Shown here: positions 1 to 8,234 of the stretch, piece after piece
How the letters are laid out: each line of letters starts with the position of its first letter
Position numbering within the stretch: position 1 is the stretch's first letter
Assembly: GCA_900769445.1 (NCBI GenBank)
Contig: CAAGGR010000042.1
Coordinates: 1 to 63,133 of the forward strand
Length of the DNA stretch: 63,133 bases
Origin: an uncultured Alistipes sp.
GTDB lineage: Bacteria > Bacteroidota > Bacteroidia > Bacteroidales > Rikenellaceae
Direction: 5' to 3'
Program-made: the position numbers and the translations under genes
Notes under the pieces: generated by a model
The model's database searches: none
Told to the model about the DNA's origin: nothing
What the model saw: only the letters and a program-made list of their open reading frames with translations

Positions 1-118
1 GAAGTCGTGAGATGTGGTGCATCGCAAAAGAAACCATCCAGGGATAGTACACTTAGTACAGCCCTGGATGGTTTGATCTTTTGGGATGTGCCGCAGATTG
101 CGGCTTATCACAAGAAAT
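1..118. repeat. Palindromic repeat family I, copy A (left end cut by window)
   Basis: Imperfect palindrome abutting the stop codon of the following minus-strand gene. Arms ATCGCAAAAG and CTTTTGGGAT enclose a perfect 13-bp stem (AAACCATCCAGGG with its complement) and an 18-nt loop containing GTAC-N5-GTAC. Its right end, CTTATCACAA then AAATTT, matches copy B at 8235-8365. Stem sequence differs from copy B but stays paired. The left arm starts outside the window. It could act as a transcript-end structure or be a non-autonomous mobile palindrome; function unknown. Confidence 0.8.
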
Positions 119-946
119 TTAGAATGCTATGCCTGTTTGGAGTAGTATAAAACTAAACTCCGTGGTTGGGTTATAGATATAGCCCGCCTTCACTGGGATA
201 GTGAAATTGTCAAGCTCGAACTCCTTAAGTGCCATAAGGCTTAGGTTGGTAACATTAAAGCCCTTTAGGTAGCTATCAGAATAGCCACTGCCCTCACGCT
301 CAAAAGACCAGAAAGGGCCAGACCAAGGTGAAGCACCTGCGGTAAACTCAAGATCGAAGAGGTCGCATACGGGATGGGTATAGGCGGCCTCGAAGTATGA
401 TGAGTATGCCTGCTTACCATTATCAAGCTTGTCGCCAGAGTGGATAAAGGTTGTTGCCCAGTGTAGGCGTAGGCGCTCAAAAAATGTGTAGTCGATAGTA
501 GCTGTAAGGCTATGATTATCACCATTAAGAGGGTTCATAGTCTCCATCTCGCCACATACACCCCAAAGCACATCGTAGAGTGTAACAGTGAGGTTTTCGT
601 TCTCGTAGCCAAGGAAGATATCGAACTCGTTATACTTGCTTATAAGCGAGTGGTTGTACCATAGATCGATGTAAAAATTCCCATAACCGAGTGATACACC
701 TGGCTGAAGCGATGGGTCGAACATCTTGCGATTACCACCACGATAAGACTGGTCGAAACCGCGCCAGACATAGTTTGACGCCATATCAAAAGATGCGCCC
801 CACCAGAAACCATCATCTTCGCTCTCCTCGGTAGTAAGGGTTGCAGGCTGCTCGTCAGTGGTTGTAGTGCCAATCATTGGCATAGTAGCCTCCGCTGTAA
901 ATGCAATAAGCATTGAGGCAAGAAATAGAGTAAACTTTCTTGTCAT
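119..946 (-). CDS. Outer-membrane beta-barrel protein, TorF-like putative porin
   Basis: 275 aa with an N-terminal signal peptide (about residues 1-20, ending near TAEA). The mature protein opens with a short acidic Thr/Glu-rich stretch, then GFWWGASFDMASNYVWRGFD, a start typical of the TorF-like putative porin group, followed by alternating aromatic/polar strands and a C-terminal Phe, as expected for an outer-membrane barrel. Substrate is unknown. It lies just downstream of the pot operon in the same direction, about 40 bp from the potD stop, so co-transcription is possible. The stop codon touches repeat copy A. Confidence 0.65.
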   Translation of the reverse strand: MTRKFTLFLASMLIAFTAEATMPMIGTTTTDEQPATLTTEESEDDGFWWGASFDMASNYVWRGFDQSYRGGNRKMFDPSLQPGVSLGYGNFYIDLWYNHSLISKYNEFDIFLGYENENLTVTLYDVLWGVCGEMETMNPLNGDNHSLTATIDYTFFERLRLHWATTFIHSGDKLDNGKQAYSSYFEAAYTHPVCDLFDLEFTAGASPWSGPFWSFEREGSGYSDSYLKGFNVTNLSLMALKEFELDNFTIPVKAGYIYNPTTEFSFILLQTGIAF

Positions 947-984
947 TTAAGTAAAGGTTTGTTATTATGGTTATTAGAAATAGA

Positions 985-2400
985 TTACTTAGCTCGGGGC
1001 TTGCCATGGTGGCGACGCTTCTTTAGCTTCTGCTGACGACGGTAGCCATCTACCTTACGCCATACGCCCCACACAAGGAGAAGACCAAAGAATAGCACAA
1101 TGCCTACAAGCATACCCACAGAGAGGTTATCACCCTTAACTCTCGACCACATCTCAAGCATCTTATCTGTTCTATCGCCCGAGTCGTGCATAACAGCACA
1201 GCGGTCAATAACACTCTTATCTGGGTACAACACTGGGTCTGCCAAGACACTCTCCGAACCCTCGATAGGGTTACCCTCGCTATCCACAAAGAGGTAGCTT
1301 AGGTCGCACACATGAGGCTCTGAGTAGCACAAATCTCCTAACGAGTCGAATACCTCCTCGGTAGCCACAACGCTAACATAGCCCGTAGCGTCCATATTAC
1401 GGATAGCATTCTCAGGCATACACATATAGTCGATAAAGTAGCGCGCAGCACGTAGATTACGGGCATACTTAGGGATTACCCAGCCATCAAACCACACCAC
1501 ACTGCCCTCAACAGGGACTGTGTAGCCAAGCTCCACATCCACCAACTTAGCCTCGTCGATAGCCCATACAGCATCGCCACTCCACATAAGGTTAATCCAC
1601 GCCTTCTCCTGCGTCATCATCTCCTTACCGAAGTCTGCCTCCCAGCCCGCAACAAGCTCCTTCATACGCTTAAGATAACCCTCAACCAAGGCGATAGAGT
1701 CATCCGACGAGTCGTACATAAGTTCGCGAATAGTCTTAATATCGAGCATCTCATCCTCACCCAAAGTGCCATTAGCTCTGCCCTCAAGGGTCTTGGCATA
1801 GATAAGAATTGGAGAGTATACATCGCGGAAAGCATCCTTAACAAAGATCTTATCTTCCAAGCGCTGATCAAACATCAACGACCATGAGGAAGCCTCCTCC
1901 TCAGTAACGTAGTTCTTATTGTATAGGATGCCCGTAGTACCCCACATGTAACCTACCGAATAGTCATTAGGGTCAATACCGTCTGGAGCCTCCAACAGCG
2001 AGAACTGCTCCTTGATATATGGCGACACACAGTCGAAGTAGTTGATATCGCGAGCGTTTATCTCCTCTACAAACTCTGGAGTAAGAATTGGAAGAAGCAT
2101 ATTAGCGCGCAACATACGCTCGATGATATACTCCGAAGGACATACCACATCGAAGTCCGCCTCGCCATTCTCAATCTTAGCAAGCATAACCTCGTTAATA
2201 TCGAAGGTCTGGTAGATAATCTCCACCTGCTCGCCCGTATGCTCGAAGTACCAATCCTCGAACTCCACGAGCAACTCCTCATCGATGTAATCGCCCCAGT
2301 TATAGACCTTTAGTATCTCCATGCGCTGCTCATCGCCATTGCACGATAGAGCCACCATTCCCACAAGGAGCGCAAAAATGCTATAGATAAATCTCTTCAT
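985..2400 (-). CDS. potD: Spermidine/putrescine ABC transporter substrate-binding lipoprotein
   Basis: 471 aa. Binds polyamines in the periplasm and hands them to PotBC. An N-terminal signal with lipobox puts the lipidated Cys at residue 20 (VALSC), followed by the PotD fold opening KVYNWGDYIDEELLVEFE and conserved segments such as MWGTTGILYNK and WSGDAVWAI. Odd feature: the C-terminus (from about residue 426) adds a hydrophobic membrane segment and a strongly basic tail (RRQQKLKKRRHHGK), so the protein may be anchored at both ends. It is the last gene of potA-potB-potC-potD, 4 bp after potC. Confidence 0.9.
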   Translation of the reverse strand: MKRFIYSIFALLVGMVALSCNGDEQRMEILKVYNWGDYIDEELLVEFEDWYFEHTGEQVEIIYQTFDINEVMLAKIENGEADFDVVCPSEYIIERMLRANMLLPILTPEFVEEINARDINYFDCVSPYIKEQFSLLEAPDGIDPNDYSVGYMWGTTGILYNKNYVTEEEASSWSLMFDQRLEDKIFVKDAFRDVYSPILIYAKTLEGRANGTLGEDEMLDIKTIRELMYDSSDDSIALVEGYLKRMKELVAGWEADFGKEMMTQEKAWINLMWSGDAVWAIDEAKLVDVELGYTVPVEGSVVWFDGWVIPKYARNLRAARYFIDYMCMPENAIRNMDATGYVSVVATEEVFDSLGDLCYSEPHVCDLSYLFVDSEGNPIEGSESVLADPVLYPDKSVIDRCAVMHDSGDRTDKMLEMWSRVKGDNLSVGMLVGIVLFFGLLLVWGVWRKVDGYRRQQKLKKRRHHGKPRAK

Positions 2401-2404
2401 CGTT

Positions 2405-3220
2405 CTACAATTTATTAGAAGCCTCCTGCTCCTCCAACTTCGCCTGACGACGAGCGCGAAGGTTTACAACAATCAACAACACCAACACTACGACCAAGAT
2501 GATGGTCGACAAAGCTCGAAGCTCAGGTGTTAGACCACCCTTACGCGCATCGGCATAGATATATGTCGAGAGGGTCTCAAGACCATTTGTACCATTGGTG
2601 AAGATGGTAACAGCAAAGTCATCGATAGAGAGCGTAAAGGCGAGGATAAAGCCCGAAATCATACCTGGGCGAATCTCTGGCAGGATAACGCGACGTATAG
2701 CCTGCATAGGTGTTGCTCCAAGGTCGAGCGCAGCCTCATAGATGTTAGGATTCATCTGCGTAAGGCGGGGCAAAACACTCAACACCACATACGGTGTACA
2801 GAAGGTTATATGGGCAAGTATGACCGTTGTATAACCCTGCGTGATACCCAACGAGATAAAGAGCAAGAAGAGCGAGATACCAGTGATGATATCTGGGTTA
2901 AGGATTGGAATGTTATTCACAAAGTTAACCACACGACGCTTTCTATAACGTAGGTCGTTGATACCGATAGCCGCCACCGTACCAAGCAACATAGATACTG
3001 ATGCCGCCACAAGGGCGATGATAAAGGTGTTCTTTATGGCATCAATCAACGAGTTGTTGACACCACCTGTAAACAACGACGAATACAACTCAGTAGAGAA
3101 GCCAGTCCAGTTACCCAACACCTTAGACTCGGTAAACGAGAAGACGGCAATAATGACTATTGGGGCGTAGAGCATCACCAACAATAGCATAAGATAACCC
3201 GATGATAATATCCTCTTCAT
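2405..3220 (-). CDS. potC: Spermidine/putrescine ABC transporter permease PotC
   Basis: 271 aa inner-membrane permease with about six transmembrane helices. The EAA loop motif that docks on the ATPase is visible around EAALDLGATPMQAIRRVILPEIRPG. C-terminal tail is basic and cytosolic (RARRQAKLEEQEAS). The start overlaps the potB stop by one base (TAATG), indicating translational coupling. Forms the channel together with PotB. Confidence 0.93.
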   Translation of the reverse strand: MKRILSSGYLMLLLVMLYAPIVIIAVFSFTESKVLGNWTGFSTELYSSLFTGGVNNSLIDAIKNTFIIALVAASVSMLLGTVAAIGINDLRYRKRRVVNFVNNIPILNPDIITGISLFLLFISLGITQGYTTVILAHITFCTPYVVLSVLPRLTQMNPNIYEAALDLGATPMQAIRRVILPEIRPGMISGFILAFTLSIDDFAVTIFTNGTNGLETLSTYIYADARKGGLTPELRALSTIILVVVLVLLIVVNLRARRQAKLEEQEASNKL

Positions 3221-4011
3221 TAGATAAGTCCTTCGTTAGCGCCATCCTCCGACGAATCGGTAAATAGCGTGGTTATACCAATGATTATCAGCATAATAAG
3301 CGACAACGCTGCGCCATAGTGCCACATACCATTATTGATATTCTCCTGAATGGTAGTACCGAAGAGTTTGATGTTGTTCATAGTGAGCAACTCGGCAATA
3401 GCGAAGGTCGAAATGGTTGGCATAAAGACCATCATAATACCACTCACGATACCTGGCGTCGATAGTGGGAACACAACACGTGTAAAGACCTGACGTGGCG
3501 TAGCACCCAAATCCTCGGCAGCCTCGATAAGCGAACCATCCATCTTCTGTAGCACATTATAGATTGGATAGATCATAAATGGCAGGAAGTTGTACACCAT
3601 ACCAAATATCAACGCACCCTCACCCAAAGGTAGACGCAAGAAGTCGAACAAAGCCACCGTAGCCAATGTTCTAACAAGCACATTTATCCACATAGGCAGG
3701 ATAAAGAGCATCACCACAAGGCGGGCAGTAGAGGGCTTCAAACGCGACAAAATATATGCCGCAGGATAGCCCAAGACAAGACATATAATGGTTGTTATCA
3801 GCGCGATACCTATCGAGTAGATAAAGGTATTTGCTGCCTCTGGCTGGTTGATAAAACGCTGGAAGTTCTCCATCGAGAAGCTACCATCCTTCGACTGGAA
3901 GGCGTAGATCATAATCAGCACCAAAGGCATCACAACGAAGATTGCCATAAAAATCACATATGGCAAACTCCAGCTACGCCTACGAGAGAAAAATTTTACC
4001 AATTTCTTCAT
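3220..4011 (-). CDS. potB: Spermidine/putrescine ABC transporter permease PotB
   Basis: 263 aa inner-membrane permease. Six predicted helices, with the EAA loop as EAAEDLGATPRQVFTRVVFPLSTPG. Begins with a basic cytosolic segment (KKLVKFFSRRRSW). Lies 12 bp after potA and overlaps potC by one base, so potA-B-C-D reads as a single operon. The acidic C-terminus (DSSEDGANEGLI) is short. Confidence 0.93.
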   Translation of the reverse strand: MKKLVKFFSRRRSWSLPYVIFMAIFVVMPLVLIMIYAFQSKDGSFSMENFQRFINQPEAANTFIYSIGIALITTIICLVLGYPAAYILSRLKPSTARLVVMLFILPMWINVLVRTLATVALFDFLRLPLGEGALIFGMVYNFLPFMIYPIYNVLQKMDGSLIEAAEDLGATPRQVFTRVVFPLSTPGIVSGIMMVFMPTISTFAIAELLTMNNIKLFGTTIQENINNGMWHYGAALSLIMLIIIGITTLFTDSSEDGANEGLI

Positions 4012-4023
4012 TTCACACCGGCA

Positions 4024-5406
4024 TTAAAGCTTTGATATGCGCAACGCCTTAGGCGAAATCTTAATACCTACCTCGTCCAAATCCTCCCAAACGTCGTGGG
4101 TATCTACATAGATATTATCACCCTCGTCAGTGCGAACAGTGAGGTGGTAACGGTCGCCCTTGTACAATATAAAGCGAATAGTACCCCAAGAGATACCATC
4201 ATCTGGGTCATCGGTAAGCTCCACAGCCGAGAAGTCGAAGGCTACATCTACCTTATCGCCAGCCTCGACACCCTCCTGTGCATCGCACTCGAACTGCTCA
4301 CCAAGAATCTCGACATGGGTAGCATCAACCATCACACCCTCGATATGGTTCTCGGTACGCTCCTTACGCATAACGTGGATATCTGCAGGCTTAATCATCA
4401 TGCCCACCTCGGTACCTGGCTCGAAGGCATTGTAGTCCTGAATCATAATCTCATAGCCATCAGGAGTATCCACGAACATCTCGTAGTGAACACCCTTGAA
4501 GGTACAAGAGCGCACCACACCGTGGAACATCGCAGCCTCAGCATTGCGGATAATATATACATCCTCAGGACGAACAACAACATCCACCGGCACATTCTCA
4601 CCAAAGCCCTCGTCGACACACTCGAACTCCTTATCCATAAAGCGCACCAAGCGGTCGCGCACCATAGTAGCATTGATGATATTACTCTCACCAATAAAGT
4701 CCGCAACAAAGGCGTTACAAGGCTCGTTGTAGATATCGGTTGGAGTACCAATCTGCTGAATCTTACCCTCGTTCATAACAACGATAGTGTCAGAGAGCGT
4801 GAGCGCCTCCTCCTGGTCGTGGGTAACGTAGACGAATGTGATACCCAAATCGCGGTGCATCTCCTTAAGCTCCATCTGCATATCCTTTCGCATCTTTAGA
4901 TCGAGCGCCGCCAAAGGCTCATCAAGGAGCAACACCTGAGGGCGATTTACAATAGCTCGTGCGATAGCCACACGCTGCTGCTGACCACCCGATAGCGACT
5001 GCACATCTCGATGCTCATAGTCGGTCATACCCACCATCTTCAAGGCGCGCTTCACACGCACCTCAATCTCATTCTTATCCACCTTCTGTAGCTTAAGACC
5101 AAAGGCGATATTATCGAAGACGTTGTAGTTTGGGAACAACGCATAGCGCTGGAAGACGGTATTCACGGGGCGCAAATGCGGAGGCACTCCCGTCATCACC
5201 TCTCCACCAATAAGAATCTCACCTTTTGTCGCTGAATTGAAACCCGCTAAAAGACGCAATAGCGTAGTCTTACCACATCCCGAAGGACCAAGAATTGTAA
5301 GGAACTCACCCTTCCTTACAGACAAACTGACATCATCGAGAACAACCTTATCAGGAAAGCTCTTTGTTACATTCGTAATCTCGATAATGTAATTTGAGTT
5401 CACCAT
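4024..5406 (-). CDS. potA: Spermidine/putrescine ABC transporter ATP-binding protein PotA
   Basis: 460 aa ATPase that energises PotBC. Walker A GPSGCGKTTLL near residue 40, Q-loop, signature LSGGQQQRVAIARA near 138 and Walker B LLLDEPLAALD near 158 are all present, followed by the switch His in YVTHDQEEA. The C-terminal part is longer than the usual PotA of roughly 370 aa and appears to hold two consecutive TOBE-like segments, each ending in a similar phrase (MIKPADIHVM and ISPKALRIS). First gene of the pot operon. Confidence 0.93.
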   Translation of the reverse strand: MVNSNYIIEITNVTKSFPDKVVLDDVSLSVRKGEFLTILGPSGCGKTTLLRLLAGFNSATKGEILIGGEVMTGVPPHLRPVNTVFQRYALFPNYNVFDNIAFGLKLQKVDKNEIEVRVKRALKMVGMTDYEHRDVQSLSGGQQQRVAIARAIVNRPQVLLLDEPLAALDLKMRKDMQMELKEMHRDLGITFVYVTHDQEEALTLSDTIVVMNEGKIQQIGTPTDIYNEPCNAFVADFIGESNIINATMVRDRLVRFMDKEFECVDEGFGENVPVDVVVRPEDVYIIRNAEAAMFHGVVRSCTFKGVHYEMFVDTPDGYEIMIQDYNAFEPGTEVGMMIKPADIHVMRKERTENHIEGVMVDATHVEILGEQFECDAQEGVEAGDKVDVAFDFSAVELTDDPDDGISWGTIRFILYKGDRYHLTVRTDEGDNIYVDTHDVWEDLDEVGIKISPKALRISKL

Positions 5407-5600
5407 TAAGCAAAAAGTATTAGTAGTTAATAAACCCCATACGTCTCAAACACCACAAAATCGGAGGCTCCCCCCTATCTCACAGCACCCAAGAACGCAC
5501 AAAAAATCTACAAACTATATACTTAAAGTATATATTGTTCGCAAATATATATAAAAAAACAATATTGATGCATTAATAGGTAACAAAATTCAACAAAAAA
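5407..5600. promoter_or_regulatory. Intergenic control region of the pot operon with a 19-bp palindrome
   Basis: Separates terL from potA, both read leftward. At 5516-5534 TATATACTT and AAGTATATA flank a single central A, a perfect palindrome that could be an operator. A minus-strand TATATTTG, resembling the Bacteroidetes -7 box, lies at 5542-5549, but no matching TTTG is at the proper distance. Assignment as the pot promoter/operator is inference. Confidence 0.35.
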
Positions 5601-7016
5601 TCACAAAAATCTCACTTTTTGCCACCTTCCGCTCGACGAATCTGTTACCTCTCGCTCCACAATACCAGTCAAAGCATCAGGGGCATCATCATGGCGATTG
5701 GCTCGAAAAAGACGACGATAGGTTGTAAGGTGAGCATAAAACTCTGGCCAGCGCAGATGCCAATCCTTGGGCATGCGCAGATTGTGCAACACCGTTGCTG
5801 AGTTCGACAAGATGCGCGCCTCCTTATTGCCGCTCTGATGAAACCACTCCACACGCACCTTCGGCAGCAACCTCTGCAACGCACGAGCAAAACCGCGACC
5901 GCCATTATTACTCTCGACATAGACCTGACGCGTCTTTGCCTGCGTGAGCATCGCCGCAACCAAAGACTCGGTATGCTCCATCGACTCCTTCGAGTAGACT
6001 ACATCAGTAACATATATAACACCATCTGTATCAACCGAGTAGGCAATAGAACATAGATAGTCATCACCAGCATCTGCGGTATCGGTATAGCATGCCGAAG
6101 TTACTATATCGCGAGGCAACACATCGTACTCACGGAAGTTGTTTCCATAAAGTAGTCCCTCACGCGAGGAGGGGTGTCCCTGATACATAGCCTCGAAGCG
6201 CACAGGGTCGAGCCTACGCTTCGATTGTAGCAGTTCTACGCTCTGCTGCTCAGGCCATAGCGCCTCGCCCTCACTGCGCGGGTCAAGCTCCGTAGGCGGC
6301 GAGGACTTCAACGCCTCGTAGTTCAACACAAGCCACTCATCACGACCAACTAAGTCTATATCTGCCAACGAGTGCAACTCGCGGTGTGGCTCATTTTGTA
6401 GCAGTGTGCCGATAAGATCCTCCTCGTGCCAACGCGTAAAGACTATCAACTCGCGCGAGGCGTTGTGCATACGCGTACGCACCACAGAGGTATACCACTC
6501 CCAGCAGTTATCTCTAATGACGGGCGACTGCGCCTCCATAGCATCCTTATATAGGTCGTCCAAAATGAAGCAGTCTACCCTATTTCCCGTTAGCGCACCC
6601 TCACGACCTACGCTTATAAGCTCGCCCTTATGACCAATTATCTCGACCTCGTCAGAGGTGCGTATGTAACCCAACGGCTTTGTTCCCTGCTTGATGGTGG
6701 TATCAGGAAATAGTTCACCATACTCCTTAGAGTCGAGAATACGTTGCACACGACGGTTGAACTTCGATGCCAACGTACCAGAATATGAGGCAATTGCAAT
6801 ACGCATATCTGGGTCAATACCAAGCATATAGGCGGGAAGTAACGTCGTAGCACCCATACTCTTGCCGTGCTGTGGTGGCACAGATACAATCAACTTCGAT
6901 ATGCGACCCTCGGCATATGCCTCCAGCACCGAGTAGTAGCTTTCGTGAAACTGCGTAAACTCCAAAAAGGGATAGACCGTTTTGGAGAACTCCTTAAACG
7001 ATATTCTATTCTCCAT
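5601..7016 (-). CDS. Phage-type terminase large subunit (ATPase plus nuclease), stand-alone
   Basis: 471 aa. Terminases pump phage DNA into capsids and cut it. The ATPase half shows a Walker A-like SVPPQHGKS (residues 45-53), Walker B CFILDDL (149-155) and FTRWHEEDL (193-201). The RNase-H-like nuclease half shows TDTAD (Asp312), VES (Glu368) and DDAPDAL (Asp443/444/447), so every catalytic element looks intact. No portal, capsid, tail or integrase gene is nearby; the neighbours are a small unknown gene and a LexA-like repressor. It may be a prophage remnant or a host-adapted packaging-type enzyme. Confidence 0.85.
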   Translation of the reverse strand: MENRISFKEFSKTVYPFLEFTQFHESYYSVLEAYAEGRISKLIVSVPPQHGKSMGATTLLPAYMLGIDPDMRIAIASYSGTLASKFNRRVQRILDSKEYGELFPDTTIKQGTKPLGYIRTSDEVEIIGHKGELISVGREGALTGNRVDCFILDDLYKDAMEAQSPVIRDNCWEWYTSVVRTRMHNASRELIVFTRWHEEDLIGTLLQNEPHRELHSLADIDLVGRDEWLVLNYEALKSSPPTELDPRSEGEALWPEQQSVELLQSKRRLDPVRFEAMYQGHPSSREGLLYGNNFREYDVLPRDIVTSACYTDTADAGDDYLCSIAYSVDTDGVIYVTDVVYSKESMEHTESLVAAMLTQAKTRQVYVESNNGGRGFARALQRLLPKVRVEWFHQSGNKEARILSNSATVLHNLRMPKDWHLRWPEFYAHLTTYRRLFRANRHDDAPDALTGIVEREVTDSSSGRWQKVRFL

Positions 7017-7019
7017 AGG

Positions 7020-7304
7020 CTAAAAAAAGTAGGTTAACATCGTCTTAAAAGAGAAGTCGTTGCATATAGATTCGCCATTAATCGAACTCTTTAACTCCCA
7101 CCATACAGGGACTATCGAGGTGATACGCATCGCACCACTCGGCTCATTTTCGTTGCTACGCGAGATTATCAACGTGCAACATAATCTACACTCCACATCG
7201 CCATCGTAGAGCGTTACAACACCTGAGAAAAAGCTCTTCGAGCGTATCGCATCAGCCAAACGCTCCGCTATCTCAAGATAGAGAGAACTTGAAATTTCGT
7301 ACAT
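7020..7304 (-). CDS. Small hypothetical protein upstream of terminase
   Basis: 94 aa, not recognised. No signal peptide or membrane segment. Begins with an amphipathic helix (LYLEIAERLADAIRS) and continues as probable beta strands with two adjacent cysteines (RLCCTLII). It ends 3 bp before the terminase start and is read with it from the divergent control region at 7305-7444. The tight spacing suggests a functional link with the terminase, possibly as a small-subunit-like or accessory protein, but sequence does not show this. Confidence 0.6.
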   Translation of the reverse strand: MYEISSSLYLEIAERLADAIRSKSFFSGVVTLYDGDVECRLCCTLIISRSNENEPSGAMRITSIVPVWWELKSSINGESICNDFSFKTMLTYFF

Positions 7305-7339
7305 AACCGTAAAAAAATTAAGAGATTGTATTTAAGAAG

Positions 7340-7371
7340 TTTGGATATTTGAAACAAAATCCTTAACTTTG
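7340..7371 (+). promoter_or_regulatory. Bacteroidetes-type promoter of the S24 repressor gene
   Basis: TTTG at 7340-7343, a 20-bp spacer and TAACTTTG at 7364-7371 fit the TTTG/TANNTTTG consensus. Predicted start near 7378, giving an untranslated leader of about 65 bases that contains the palindrome at 7411-7422. Confidence 0.6.
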
Positions 7372-7376
7372 TGGTG

Positions 7377-7408
7377 CAAAGATACGTTCAAATATTTACT
7401 TTGTCAAT
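7377..7408 (-). promoter_or_regulatory. Divergent promoter toward the terminase genes
   Basis: Read on the minus strand: ATTG (7405-7408), 20-bp spacer and TATCTTTG (7377-7384). It sits back to back with the repressor promoter, so one operator could control both directions. Confidence 0.5.
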
Positions 7409-7410
7409 AG

Positions 7411-7422
7411 TTTTGTACAAAA
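7411..7422. promoter_or_regulatory. Candidate operator palindrome TTTTGTACAAAA
   Basis: Perfect 12-bp palindrome between the repressor start codon and both divergent promoters. XRE/S24 repressors usually bind such sites in their own control regions; the match here is by position and symmetry only. Confidence 0.4.
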
Positions 7423-7444
7423 TTTTAATATAATATTTTCTTAT

Positions 7445-8125
7445 ATGGAGACTATCGGAACTCGACTTCGCCTTATGCGCAAGCAATTGAATATGACACA
7501 AGAGCAATTAGCTCAGCGACTTGGCGTAGGCAAGGCAGCCCTCTCAATGATTGAGACTGGCAAGGCAGGACTATCAAACAGAAACAAGAATATTCTTGTT
7601 CAAGATTTTAATGTAAATGGCGATTGGTTGGAGAGCGGAACAGGTAAAATGTTTAACGCTGAGCCTAATTTGACTGCTTATAGTCATCGCACCGATAAGT
7701 CGCTTCCGTTGCAGAGCGTACCACTCTACTCTATGGAGGGTACTGCGGGTCTTGTGCCACTCTTTTCGAACGATGCCAACATAGAGCCTATCAACCACAT
7801 CCACATTCCAAACCTACCAAAGTGCGACGGTGCAATATATGTTGTGGGCGACTCGATGTATCCACTACTTAAGAGTGGCGATATCATTCTATATAAGCAA
7901 CTTAACGATGTGCGCGATGTCTTCTGGGGCGATATGTATCTACTCTCTATCGACATGGATGGCGAGGAGTACATCACAGTAAAGTATGTGCAGAAGTCGG
8001 AGCAGGAGGGTTATATTCGTCTCGTGAGCCAGAATCAGCACCATGCCGACAAGGAGGTCGAGATTAGTCGCATCCGCGCCATCGCCCTTATCAAGGCCTC
8101 AGTGCGCATGCACACAATTGGCTAA
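7445..8125 (+). CDS. LexA/CI-like repressor: XRE helix-turn-helix plus S24 autopeptidase
   Basis: 226 aa. Residues about 5-60 form an XRE helix-turn-helix (MTQEQLAQRLGVGKAALSMIETGK). Residues about 90-220 form an S24 peptidase with nucleophile Ser137 (VGDSMYP) and Lys180 (YITVKYV). A likely self-cleavage site, Ala101-Gly102, lies in SMEGTAGLV. In this family RecA filaments trigger cleavage and derepression. Divergent from the terminase pair. The stop codon lies inside a TAATTAGTAATTAG simple repeat. Confidence 0.88.
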   Translation: METIGTRLRLMRKQLNMTQEQLAQRLGVGKAALSMIETGKAGLSNRNKNILVQDFNVNGDWLESGTGKMFNAEPNLTAYSHRTDKSLPLQSVPLYSMEGTAGLVPLFSNDANIEPINHIHIPNLPKCDGAIYVVGDSMYPLLKSGDIILYKQLNDVRDVFWGDMYLLSIDMDGEEYITVKYVQKSEQEGYIRLVSQNQHHADKEVEISRIRAIALIKASVRMHTIG

Positions 8126-8234
8126 TTAGTAATTAGTAAAACCCTTTCTGCCGCTTCTGCCGCTTTTGCCCTTTCAGCGTAGCTGTCGCTTGGCACAAGC
8201 GAAACAGACACAAACCCTCAGGGCTGCACTACCC
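8123..8234. repeat. Simple-motif intergenic modules downstream of the S24 gene
   Basis: TAATTAGTAATTAGTAA begins exactly at the S24 stop codon. A degenerate CTTCTGCCG stretch (about 8146-8180) follows and resembles the reverse complement of GGCAGAAA blocks near 54823-54850 and 62960-62990. No ORF of note. Confidence 0.6.

Noticed and set aside
4096..4899. 267-aa plus-strand ORF opposite potA
   Set aside because: It is the complement of a well-conserved ATPase and has no family resemblance.
5601..8125. A complete prophage
   Set aside because: No capsid, portal, tail, lysis or integrase genes, and housekeeping genes begin immediately on both sides.
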